Assembly (NCBI GenBank): GCA_964017185.1
Contig: OZ024869.1
Span: forward strand, 4,796,501 to 4,860,500
From: Rugalucina vietnamica
Lineage: Eukaryota; Mollusca; Bivalvia; Lucinida; Lucinidae
Direction: 5' to 3'
DNA: 64,000 nt
Positions 54,561 to 64,000 of this stretch are shown piece by piece (position 1 is the first letter of the stretch; every line of letters begins with the position of its first letter). The notes beneath the pieces are model-generated. The model was not told the DNA's origin. It searched no databases and saw only the letters and a list, made by a program, of their open reading frames with translations. The translations under genes were made by a program, and so were the position numbers.

Positions 54561-55210
54561 ATAAGCCTTTGTGGCTAACTTGGATGGTTATATTTTAAGT
54601 ACGTGTTGGATGTCATCACATCCTCATTTTGGGTTAAAGTCTCATAAAATGGAGGCAACGTCCCGACATGACTTTTGCTGTTGACTGACATCAATTCCAA
54701 CAAACAAAAGCATTCTAGGAAGCAATGAGATAATGTAATAGAGTTATTGCACTCATATCGGTGAATATTGTCCCGAGTTGGGATATCGAAGGACGCGAGC
54801 TTGCGATATATAGAGGATATTCAAGTTTTTGGAGTGAATATGAGTTTTATTTCATTGAGTGAAGTGAAAATTTTTTATATTTCATGAGTGCCGAAGGCAC
54901 GAATGAAATATATAATTTTTCACTTCACGAGATGAAATAAAAGTCATATTCACGACAAAAACTTGAATTTTCTTTTTATTATATTGCATGTAGTCATTGT
55001 AACGTTGCGCGCTAAAGCATATGACGTCAAAATCTTAAATGACGTCATTACGTCACGTCATTACGTCGCTATTGTGTGTGAACGTTCATTGCGTCAACAA
55101 TAGCATAGATTATAAAATTTAGTTATGTATAAATTAGAAATAAAACGGTGGAATCGTAATTTGCGTATTCCCAAATCTTATATTTTCACATGTGAAAATA
55201 TAACTTTTTT
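54561..55210. other. SINE tail fragment and a palindromic element
   Basis: 54635-54690 carries a family-1 SINE tail (GCAACGTCCCGACATGAC). 54740-54985 is a foldback repeat: ATGAAATATA blocks on either side of GAGTGCCGAAGGCACGAATG, similar in style to the palindrome at 32992-33103. Paired TGACGTCA-like words occur around 55021-55060. No gene. Confidence 0.5.
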
Positions 55211-56446
55211 TTATATTTTCACATGTGAAAATATAACTTTTTCAAATATTGGTTATATTTAATACATATTTCTCTATATTTCATCACTTGCCATATAATA
55301 AAAATATCTGCTTCTCATATTTGATATTTTGTTGAGAGTTAGCGTAAAAAAAAAAATAAAAAAAATATCTACACGAAGATCGCGATAATATCCATAAGTG
55401 ATATCATTTTTGCACATTTACTTTTCGGAAGCACATTTTAATATTGAATCAATATTGCTGACATTTTCTTTTTTTTCGGCTTAAATTGTTTAAAATTTAA
55501 TCTGAAAGTGACAAATTTCATCTGACGTTTTGGCCCGGTATGACGTCATTTCCACGCGACGTTAGATGAAGAAGACGCTATTAGAGTTGACGTCCCAACT
55601 TTACAGTTTTGCACGATGACCCTCAAGTCAAGAATTTGGCAATGTTTCATAAAAAGAATTTTTTGTGTGCAATATTTCAAGTAAGTGTGCAGATATCGTC
55701 TGATATCTGCACACTTGTTACTTAGAGATTATCACATGGGCATTTTGGTTATCGCCCGCAGTATCAACCCGAGACTCCATTATCAAGCCCGAGAGCTTTA
55801 GCTCGAGGGCTGATAATGATCGAGGGTTGATACGAAGGGCGATGACCAAAATGCCCATGTTATAATCTGTTTATCACATCTTAAAAATCTTCTATTCAAC
55901 GAATTTTGATAGAAATGCGAAAAATTGTCGATTAATGTGTAGAAAAAGAAAGCGTCGCCAATAAAATGACGTAACGTCATTTCACTTGACATCACAATAT
56001 TGTCGCGCGACAACGTCGCATGCGGGCATGATAACCTCTCTCCATTCAAAACGCATGATTTCCGGTTATCAGCCCGCCTGTGCTGATAACCAGAGGGCGG
56101 GAAACACATTATCATATATGCAAACATCGCTGGAAATATAGGTCCAAGTAGGCCTATGTGATAATCGGCTTTTATCCCTAAGTTTTAATGATTTGATATT
56201 TATAGCTACATAATAAAAAAAAAGTATCATACTGTCACAACCAAGAACCATATTCGTTTCAATTAGCACACATGCTCCAATAAGCGCACACCCTAGTCGT
56301 TTCTGTAAACGAGTGCATAAGCTCACGCTGCACCAAAAGTATGTTGATATTTTACAACAATTCCACTCAATGATAACGCATTAGACGCATTAAAACTTAA
56401 CTGTAACTTTGCAACAATTTCAACACTCAAATGACGCTTATTAGAA
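55211..56446. repeat. 1.24-kb duplicated segment, copy 1
   Basis: Matches 62766-64000 almost exactly (offset 7,555, then 7,554 after a one-base difference in an A-run; one T/C change near 55661). It contains a long hairpin at 55728-55872 and a short one at AGTGTGCAGATATCG/TGATATCTGCACACT. It begins next to a palindrome TATATTTTCACATG-CATGTGAAAATATA that occurs twice here. A 109-codon frame on the minus strand crosses the hairpin and shows no motif. Confidence 0.9.
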
Positions 56447-56959
56447 CGATATTTTCTTACCTCAACTTTTAGTCATTTTGAAAAGTTAAGCGCACTGTGT
56501 GATAATTAGAACGAATACGGTATATATGATTTTAAGAATATGCGCCCACATTTATAAATCTTTTCCTACAGTTTTGCTACATGTACGAGTACGTATATAC
56601 TTGTAATTTGAAATTTAATAGCGTAATTTTTATCTTGTAACGTTTTAGTTCCGAAAGTTTAGGATCTGCAGAGTCCGTCCCTCGACGTTTGCCCATCGTA
56701 CATCTGTCCAACTTTATAAAGTGCTACAAAGCTAAACGAATCATTTACTATTCCAGTCCCACAAAGTGGGCTAATCCCACAAACAGAACAAATACAAAAA
56801 ACTGGTCCAAATTCAGTGGGGATTTTCACAAACTGGGCTAATCAAGTAAATATAGGCAAATCTTTTGATGAAGCATTCTTACAACCGACAAACAAACAAC
56901 GATTTATTACGTAACAAATCTCGCTATAGAGCTTGTCCATTTGCTTTCAACCCCAAAAT
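56447..56959. other. Gene-free stretch
   Basis: The end of copy 1 cannot be set because its partner runs off the window. No coding motif is seen. Confidence 0.35.
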
Positions 56960-57905
56960 AAATCGGGACACACCGTGGAAGAACAGGGAACAAGACCGGG
57001 GCTACATCGGGATAATACCGTGACTGTGAGAACACAATTAAGTCTGATAGAAACAATTCAACGGGTTATCACGGTATACCGGCTTTTCCTCTCCGCGACT
57101 AACCGTGGTACAACCGAGAGAGTGAAAACGGGGCTTTAAATTTAATACAACCGGGGCGACCCGTGAGATGTCGAAAAGATGTTGAAACAGGGGAGACACA
57201 GTAACAAACCGTGATAGCACCGGCAATTGACGTGATAAATTTGGACGATCCGGTGCAAACCGTGGGTAACCGGGACGGCACCGGGGTGAACGGGAACGCC
57301 ACCGGGATGAACCGGGATGCCATAGGGTAAAAACCGGCTTTAAGCCCAGTTCTCAATGTCACGGTTCTACTCGGTTCGCCCCGGTAAAGACAAGCCGTTA
57401 TGCCGTGATAAACCGGTGAACTGTACATATCGAAATTGATCGTGTTCTCACAGTCACGGTGTTACCCCGGTCTTGGTCCCAGTTCCATCACGGTGCCGTC
57501 ATGGTGATTTTTTTTTTATTCAGTTTTACGTCCCTTTCAAGATTATTTCAGCTCATATGAGACGGGCCAATCGGTAGGTAAGGCGAAAACCGGAGTACCC
57601 GGGGAAAATCCACCTGACACACCCGCAAGCAGAACTTGGCTTGTCCCACATGTGAATTCTGCCCCGAGCGAGGCGCGAACCCACAGCGGTGACCCGTCAT
57701 GGTGAAGGCCGGTGTCCATGTTTTACAGCGGTTCATATCGATAGCGTCCCGATTCAACCCGATGGCGTCCCGGTTCACCCCGGTGGCGTAACGGTTCACC
57801 CCAGTCCCGCCACGGTTATGCCCCATTGTTTGCCGGTATTGAAATGTTAGCAACCGGGGTGAACCGGACTCCACCGGGGTGAATCGGGACTCCACCGGGG
57901 TAGAG
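56960..57905. repeat. Word-repeat element rich in ACCGGGG/GGTGAACCGG, split by a SINE
   Basis: Dense recurrence of words such as ACCGGGGTGAACCGGGA, CCGTGATA and CACGGT. An inverted pair encloses the left half: AAGACCGGGG...CCGTGACTGTGAGAACAC at 56991-57034 and its reverse complement at about 57435-57480. The word pattern resumes after the SINE at 57706-57905. GC content is visibly higher than the surroundings. Confidence 0.7.
57496..57705 (-). repeat. SINE (family 2) with 12-bp target duplication
   Basis: The body at 57508-57693 is flanked by CCGTCATGGTGA at 57496-57507 and 57694-57705. The minus strand starts GGTCACCGCTGTGGGTTCGCG (partial tRNA-like head with a B-box-like GGGTTCGCGCC), has GACAAGCCAAGTTCTGCTTG and ends GGGACGTAAAACTGAATAAA plus A-run. 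5'-truncated and recently inserted. Confidence 0.88.
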
Positions 57906-58369
57906 ACCAAAGAAAAGTTTATTTATTGTAAAATACTTTGATCTAAACGCATCTACTGCAGCTTAAAGAATTTTTCATCACTGAAAATGGTACATCGACT
58001 CATCATGTAATGGTACACTATTTCCATTAGGAATAACGGAAAATGGGACACTCGAAAATGCAGCAGGCCGTCTATTTGTCGGAAGTTTTCCCTATTATGT
58101 AAGATACCACAACCATATCAATTAAACTGATGAAAAAGGGTATTTATGGATTACATTTAAACCATACATCTTTGGAAAAACACACTGTTCTCACAAAGCG
58201 GGTCTGTTTTAGCGCAAGTTCTGTCTGTTAAACAATGTCTTTGGAACGAGTTTTACAATTTTATGCTGTTTTAAGATTCAAAAATGTGAAATAGACGTCA
58301 ACTTTACCTGGGCTGATTCTCCAGACGCCAATCAAGTATAATTTTTAATTTCCAGGTGCGAAACGCTTT
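57906..58369. other. Gene-free stretch
   Basis: No coding motif or repeat partner that I can see. Confidence 0.4.
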
Positions 58370-58785
58370 GACAAACGTGTAACAAACGACAACTAGATAT
58401 ACACGAATATGTGTAATCATTGTTTACACACGATCCACATCCGATTGTAGTACATTGATTACGTAATAAGTTACCATACTGTGAACTTATTTGCCATTTA
58501 TAATAGTTTTTTGATGTGTTCAATTATAAACCTGAAAACGATAATCACATGTCAAAATTTCACAAAATTTTCAGGAAATCGAATTGTTCCAGAATTTGTG
58601 AAATGTAGTACCCTTAGAAAATATACAAATGTAAAGCAACTCGACATTAGATAGCGTTTCAACTGCTATATTGTATCTGTGAAAACAATAGATTCATGGA
58701 AAATGCATCATTTCATTAGTTTTTGCCTCTAAAATACTTTCAAACCATGTGGTAAAGTGCAGAACGATCTTTCTTAACACCCTTT
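58370..58785 (-). repeat. Inverted copy of the GGGTGTTAAGAAAG repeat
   Basis: The reverse complement carries the same end and the CACAGTATGGTAACTTATTACG block as 45121-45515, at roughly 90% similarity by eye over the shared 85 bp. Confidence 0.65.
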
Positions 58786-58811
58786 AGGTAGATAGGTATA
58801 TAGGTATATGA

Positions 58812-59165
58812 TATAAATAGAGGGATTCCATGGCAACTTAAATTAATCATTCTTTGAATTTGTATGTTATATCTACCTGTAAACTCGAAAAAAAAAAAAA
58901 AAAAAAAAATAATAAGATAGTGATAAGCCGCAACTTACCATAAAGCCCAGGCTCCAGTTGTCTGTAGAGTCTCGAGGACGTCTGTTCAGTTGTAGAGCTA
59001 GGAATCGAATGGCTGTCTTTCAGGGTTTGCACGTGGTCGTCACTCGGGAATCTCCGTCATCCGCCGGAAACATCCAATGTCGCTGTTGTGACAATCTCCT
59101 CCTCAGAAGGCACTCCTCGTCAAGCACTCGTTCACAGGCCCATCAATAGTCATAGTCATAACGTT
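58812..59165 (+). repeat. GATTCCATGGCAACTT repeat, third copy, split by a GC-richer insert
   Basis: The unit is intact to GATAGT at about 58921 and resumes at CATAGTCATAACGTTGTATATAGG after about 59145. The inserted 225 bp is much less AT-rich than its surroundings. On the minus strand it contains a short open frame ending at a consensus 5' splice site TATG|GTAAGT (about 58937), so it may hold an exon. Confidence 0.6.
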
Positions 59166-59489
59166 GTATATAGGTTGTAGATTTTCTCGCAACGAAGCCA
59201 ATTGGCGTCAGCTAGGAGGAAGAAAAAAATAACCATTTTCCATTGTTCCTCATCATTTTTATCTGCCTGATGATCAAGTCGAACTAATGTCATGTCCATG
59301 CTTTCAAAGTAACCTTTTGTTTTAAACGTCTAGAAATATGTTTTCATTTGTATTCCTCCTTTCAGGAATTTTGACAAATGACTGAGCTTTGTGTTCTGAT
59401 TTGTGGACAGTGTTAAGTTTAAATGCTTTAAAATGTGAAGTATACACCCATGCCATAAACAGAAAATTTTTGGGTCGTAAAAATTTTCA
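59166..59489. other. Gene-free stretch
   Basis: No coding or repeat signal that I can support. Confidence 0.4.
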
Positions 59490-59627
59490 CTGGGAAAAAA
59501 ATGATTTTTTTTTCTTATTTTTGCTCAATACATTGATTGTGGGTACAAGTTAGAACCGCCTCGCCGAGGCGGTTCTAACGAGTACCCACAATCTTAAGGG
59601 GGTATTTATTGCACGGCATGTGAAAAT
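59490..59627. repeat. GTGGGTAC-type MITE, copy 6, near-perfect palindrome
   Basis: GATTGTGGGTAC.AGTTAGAACC pairs with GGTTCTAACGAGTACCCACAATC around CGCCTCGCCGAGGCG, an almost perfect inverted repeat of about 58 bp. It shows the family's central palindrome more completely than any other copy. Confidence 0.75.
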
Positions 59628-59730
59628 GTGAAGTGTAACTGGGTGTGTAACTGTGACAGATGCAAGTACCATACCGGAGACATGAATCAGGGACGGTGCT
59701 CTGTCAGTGCTTGTAATGTCGATTGTTATT

Positions 59731-59967
59731 TGAGCCCGGGTGTGGGAAACCAACAATTTGGGTTCCGACCAGGTCCGACACAAACCGGACTGTACAATCA
59801 CAGAAGATGGTTAGAGGCTGTAAATTTTGGATTTAGAAAGTAGAGGAATTGTACTATCCGTGTAGCGAAAACAAAGGCGCTGATCAGCTTCGCAGTTACT
59901 GCGAAGCTGATCTGCGTCTTTGTTTTCACATATATGCAGATTGTTGGTTTTCCCATGCGGCGGCTCA
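59731..59967. repeat. Hairpin MITE (TGAGCCGC family), copy E
   Basis: Central hairpin at 59881-59912 identical in core to copy C (CTTCGCAGTTACTGCGAAG). The right end TGCGGCGGCTCA is intact; the left end is TGAGCCCGGGTG. Confidence 0.82.
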
Positions 59968-60012
59968 TTTATGAGATACTGAATCGAATCGTTAAACGAG
60001 GGATTCGAAATC

Positions 60013-61740
60013 TGGGGCCAGTTGTCGTCAACATTTCGTTAGCTTAATGTCATCGTTAAGACCTAAACTCGTTAAGTAAATGCCGACTACATACATGTAC
60101 CTAGCCGATTTTAACACGCGATGGACACACGATTATGAAAAGTTTCAATTTTGGCGGGGATCGTGAAGACATCGGGTCATTCGTGAGTGCATCGTTACCC
60201 ATCGTATGTCCATCGGGAGATTTTTTAAGCCATCGGCATCACCATCGCGAGCGGCACCAAAATCTTTGACATGCCAAAAATTACAGGAAGGACACACGAT
60301 GTTGTTCAATTTCGTGTTGAATTCGCGAGTGCATCGTGGCCTTCGCAAGGCCGTCGTGAGGCCATCATATGACATCGGGACTACATCGTACTTCTTTCGT
60401 GTGGTCATCGGCACCATCGGCTAAGTTTTGCTACACGAAGGCAATACGAAGGAGACGCGATGCTGCCCGATTGTGTTACGAAGGCAACACGACATCGTAT
60501 AGCCCTCGCAACGCCATCGTATAAGCATCGTATCTAACAATAATTAGAACACGATGGCATCCCGATGGAAACACGATATTAACCAAAACTGCATTTTCTG
60601 CGTTTCCAATATATCCCAAGGTAACGTTGACATACAAAAATCAGCATCCACACACACGCGGCTTTTTTCTCAGAAAATCTTAAATTCAGTACTGTTGATT
60701 CTATTCTGACAAAAATCATGGTGTACTTCAAAGACAAGACAAACAGGAAGAAGAAGACTGCAGCATTGCTTCTTTACACGCAACTGGAACATGATAAAAT
60801 CATCTTGCAGGCGCAACACCATCTCTAACACGTATTTGGTTTGTTTATTATTATGTTGTCTTTCAAGCAGCACTCTGTTTTCTTTCTAGTAGAGCAGTAC
60901 CCACTGCAGTTTTCGACAAACGAGTCTTTTATCTTCATCAACTATAAACACAAGAACAGTTTTGTGTCAGTTTCATGCGAAAGATAGATTGAAATACAAC
61001 CAATCTGTCAGCGAGAAATTTGAACAGCGTTGTAAAGTAACTGGTAAGAATTTTTACCGTGGACGTCAACAACGAAATCATACAAATGAAATACAACGTA
61101 CCGTCTCAAAAGAGACCATGTTTGCACACGAATGAAATTGGGCCTCGTTCAATATCCCGCCTACAATATAGACACCGTGTATTTTATGGATTGGAGTTTT
61201 TGAGTGGAGTCATGGACTGCAGTATTGGAGTGGAACCTTGGGTGGAGCTGACAGGCGCAATCTTCTTCCCGCGCCCTCTTCCTGGTTTCGGTGGCATTTC
61301 CAATTTTATTTTGTAAAGAAAGAAACTGACAAAGCTGATGTTTTCTCAACATTACTTTTTAGTCTCATTAATTGATTTTTACGTAACATCGGGAAGTGTC
61401 GTTATGCCTTCGGGACACTTTCGGGAATACATTTTACACCTCACGATGGCTTCACGACATCGTCAAGCCTGAACGCATACCATTCGCATCAACATCGTAT
61501 GTAAAACTACCACTTCGTGTATCGTTCATGACTGCATCGGGTATAATCGCGTGTCTATCGTGTGTCCATCGTTTGTCCATCGGTAGGCTTCGTACATGCT
61601 TCGGCATTTACGAAATTCGTGACGAAAATCGCGCGAAATTGAAAATTTCATATTCGTGTGGCCATCGTGTGTCAAAATCGGCTAGGTATGACGCCCAAAT
61701 ACACTGTTATGTTTGTTGATAAAATGTGAGAATCATTTGC
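60013..61740. repeat. CCAGTTGTTCAAAA-type MITE split by a later insertion
   Basis: Left part 60013-60097 (GGGGCCAGTTGTCGTCAACA, GTAAATGCCGACTACAT) and right part about 61689-61740 (ACTGTTATGTTTGTTGATAA, GTGAGAATCATTTGCAT) correspond to one element like 30247-30477. Confidence 0.6.
60098..61688. mobile_element. CATCG-rich element with long TIRs, flanked by TA
   Basis: The element 60100-61686 (1,587 bp) has ends CCTAGCCGATTTT / AAAATCGGCTAGG with inverted similarity extending about 55 bp, flanked by TA on both sides. It is filled with CATCG/CGATG words (for example CCATCGTTTGTCCATCGG). No transposase; the short frames show no motif. Confidence 0.8.
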
Positions 61741-62156
61741 ATTGATATGTTTCAATAAACAGGTCTGTATGAGACTACATATATGAACCTACTGGTCTGT
61801 GTCTAGACGGAATATTTACATCGGTGTTCCGTTAGACCTCTCCACGGAAGTGGAGCGAGGTCACGAAGTGTATCGGAGTGCAGATTAGCCAGCTGATTTA
61901 GTCTGTGTCATATTCGTTTTAACATTTATATATAACTTCCAGGAAGCTGCTGAAATAGGGAATCATAGCACCAATAATGCTTTTAATGACAATTTCACTT
62001 GATAAATAACTTTGAGTCTTTGACGTACGTAACATCAGTACACTACAAAAAACAAAAATTGAATTTTACTTTCTAACAAGAATAGTAAAAAACAAAAAAA
62101 AAAAAAAAAAAAAAAAAAAAACAAAAAAAAAAAAAACAAAAAACAAAAAACAAAAA

Positions 62157-62190
<34 letters not shown>

Positions 62191-62279
62191 GAGCATATGT
62201 GTATTTAGTCACTCCTAGTACAGCATGTTAACAACACAGTGTACATGCATTCATATTAAGTCTAGATAGTTTGATTATT
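61741..62279. other. Gene-free stretch with A-rich low-complexity block
   Basis: 62083-62188 is nearly pure A with scattered C. A small inverted pair GACCTCTCCAC/GTGGAGCGAGGTC lies near 61836. No gene. Confidence 0.6.
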
Positions 62280-62459
62280 TGACCAGGGACTGGACGGTGA
62301 GGGTGGGTCCTGTGCCATAGGGCCCATGTCAAAGTCCATGGGGGTCTAGGATGGAATGAATTCAGCAGCATCAGGGTCCATTCCACTTTGGCCACCACCT
62401 GGAGTATTTAAAACAATAGTCCTTGTCTTGATGATCCAGAAGCAGGTTTCCTTTTGACA

Positions 62460-62700
62460 GTAACTCTTGGATCAACATATTTTTAACCTTGTGGTCTTTA
62501 CAAAGTCAACAAATTCATTATCAGATGTAATAAATACTACCTTGTCGGTAAAGAGTTTCAGCACTATACGCACGTCTCTTGAAAATGCATCCTTGATGTG
62601 ACCCGGTCGCTTTAGAACACGCCCTTTGTACAGCACTGAGTTTCTCGCCTTTGCGAGATCTCCGCGGATGAAGTTTTTTTTTCGGGAATTTCATCATTAG
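62460..62700 (-). pseudogene. Fossil coding fragment, possibly LINE ORF1 C-terminus
   Basis: The minus strand reads about 70 codons without stop including NFIRGDLAKARNSVLYKGRV and IVLKLFTDKVVFITSDNEF, ending at a TGA. The pattern RGDLxKAR...DGKI/V-like resembles the C-terminal end of invertebrate LINE ORF1 proteins (recollection, not tested). There is no start and no neighbours of the same type. Confidence 0.3.
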
Positions 62701-62765
62701 CAGCCTTGAGCTTTTTCATTGGTTCTCTCGAAAGGATTGCTTTTTAGCTCACCTGACTTTTTTTT

Positions 62766-64000
62766 TTATATTTTCACATGTGAAAATATAACTTTTTCAA
62801 ATATTGGTTATATTTAATACATATTTCTCTATATTTCATCACTTGCCATATAATAAAAATATCTGCTTCTCATATTTGATATTTTGTTGAGAGTTAGCGT
62901 AAAAAAAAAATAAAAAAAATATCTACACGAAGATCGCGATAATATCCATAAGTGATATCATTTTTGCACATTTACTTTTCGGAAGCACATTTTAATATTG
63001 AATCAATATTGCTGACATTTTCTTTTTTTTCGGCTTAAATTGTTTAAAATTTAATCTGAAAGTGACAAATTTCATCTGACGTTTTGGCCCGGTATGACGT
63101 CATTTCCACGCGACGTTAGATGAAGAAGACGCTATTAGAGTTGACGTCCCAACTTTACAGTTTTGCACGATGACCCTCAAGTCAAGAATTTGGCAATGTT
63201 TCATAAAAAGAATTTTTCGTGTGCAATATTTCAAGTAAGTGTGCAGATATCGTCTGATATCTGCACACTTGTTACTTAGAGATTATCACATGGGCATTTT
63301 GGTTATCGCCCGCAGTATCAACCCGAGACTCCATTATCAAGCCCGAGAGCTTTAGCTCGAGGGCTGATAATGATCGAGGGTTGATACGAAGGGCGATGAC
63401 CAAAATGCCCATGTTATAATCTGTTTATCACATCTTAAAAATCTTCTATTCAACGAATTTTGATAGAAATGCGAAAAATTGTCGATTAATGTGTAGAAAA
63501 AGAAAGCGTCGCCAATAAAATGACGTAACGTCATTTCACTTGACATCACAATATTGTCGCGCGACAACGTCGCATGCGGGCATGATAACCTCTCTCCATT
63601 CAAAACGCATGATTTCCGGTTATCAGCCCGCCTGTGCTGATAACCAGAGGGCGGGAAACACATTATCATATATGCAAACATCGCTGGAAATATAGGTCCA
63701 AGTAGGCCTATGTGATAATCGGCTTTTATCCCTAAGTTTTAATGATTTGATATTTATAGCTACATAATAAAAAAAAAGTATCATACTGTCACAACCAAGA
63801 ACCATATTCGTTTCAATTAGCACACATGCTCCAATAAGCGCACACCCTAGTCGTTTCTGTAAACGAGTGCATAAGCTCACGCTGCACCAAAAGTATGTTG
63901 ATATTTTACAACAATTCCACTCAATGATAACGCATTAGACGCATTAAAACTTAACTGTAACTTTGCAACAATTTCAACACTCAAATGACGCTTATTAGAA
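62766..64000. repeat. 1.24-kb duplicated segment, copy 2 (runs off the window)
   Basis: Direct-orientation partner of 55211-56446. The same hairpin lies at about 63282-63426. The left boundary is a palindromic TATATTTTCACATG; the right boundary is outside the window. Confidence 0.9.

Noticed and set aside
55798-56326. 109- and 85-codon minus-strand frames repeated at 63352-63880
   Set aside because: They cross a long hairpin, have no motif, and are duplicated only because the segment is duplicated.

Overview
The window is AT-rich animal nuclear DNA dominated by transposable elements. It carries intron-containing genes, tRNA-derived SINEs, LINEs, a Ty3/Gypsy retrotransposon and many palindromic MITE-like elements. 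The repeat families (SINE tails resembling GGGACGTTAAACC, the RTE/CR1-like LINEs, the TGACCTTTGACC array) suggest a marine invertebrate, most likely a mollusc such as a bivalve. That assignment is inference from family resemblance, not a database match.

Layout. Positions 1-3618 are gene-poor and hold a tandem tRNA-SINE and one arm of an older inverted repeat. Positions 3619-15757 are a complete Ty3/Gypsy element on the minus strand. It has two 1,471-bp LTRs with no difference found, a 4-bp target duplication (TACC), a tRNA-Leu-type primer site, intact gag and pol joined by a textbook -1 frameshift signal (U UUA AAC plus hairpin), and an extra zinc-finger/coiled-coil ORF where env would sit. 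Positions 17075-18579 and 23433-30859 are stacked DNA elements and SINEs. An RTE-like LINE with one coding frameshift lies at about 19050-22930.

Two host genes lie on the minus strand. One is an SDR-family dehydrogenase (27349-29298; three exons seen, last exon not found). The other is a ten-exon 4-coumarate-CoA-ligase/luciferase-like acyl-CoA synthetase (30886-43859) that I assembled from splice sites: 527 aa, every junction in phase, ending in the peroxisomal signal Ser-Lys-Leu. Its introns are loaded with repeats: a 5.6-kb foldback element split by a nuclear-receptor-half-site-rich array in intron 1, a 48-bp minisatellite in intron 2, and introns 6 and 7 that are more than 80% MITE sequence.

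Positions 46460-54560 are a dead CR1-like LINE whose ORF1 still shows a complete SGNH-esterase triad. The right end holds a word-repeat-rich element with a nested SINE (56960-57905), a CATCG-rich element flanked by TA (60100-61686) and two nearly identical copies of a 1.24-kb segment 7.55 kb apart, the second running off the window.

The ligase and dehydrogenase are both lipid-type enzymes on the same strand about 1.6 kb apart, but nothing in the sequence shows that they act together. The most notable items are the frameshift cassette, the zinc-finger ORF3, the PTS1 ligase with its DR1-rich intron, the introns made almost entirely of MITEs, and the hairpin MITE family with compensatory changes.
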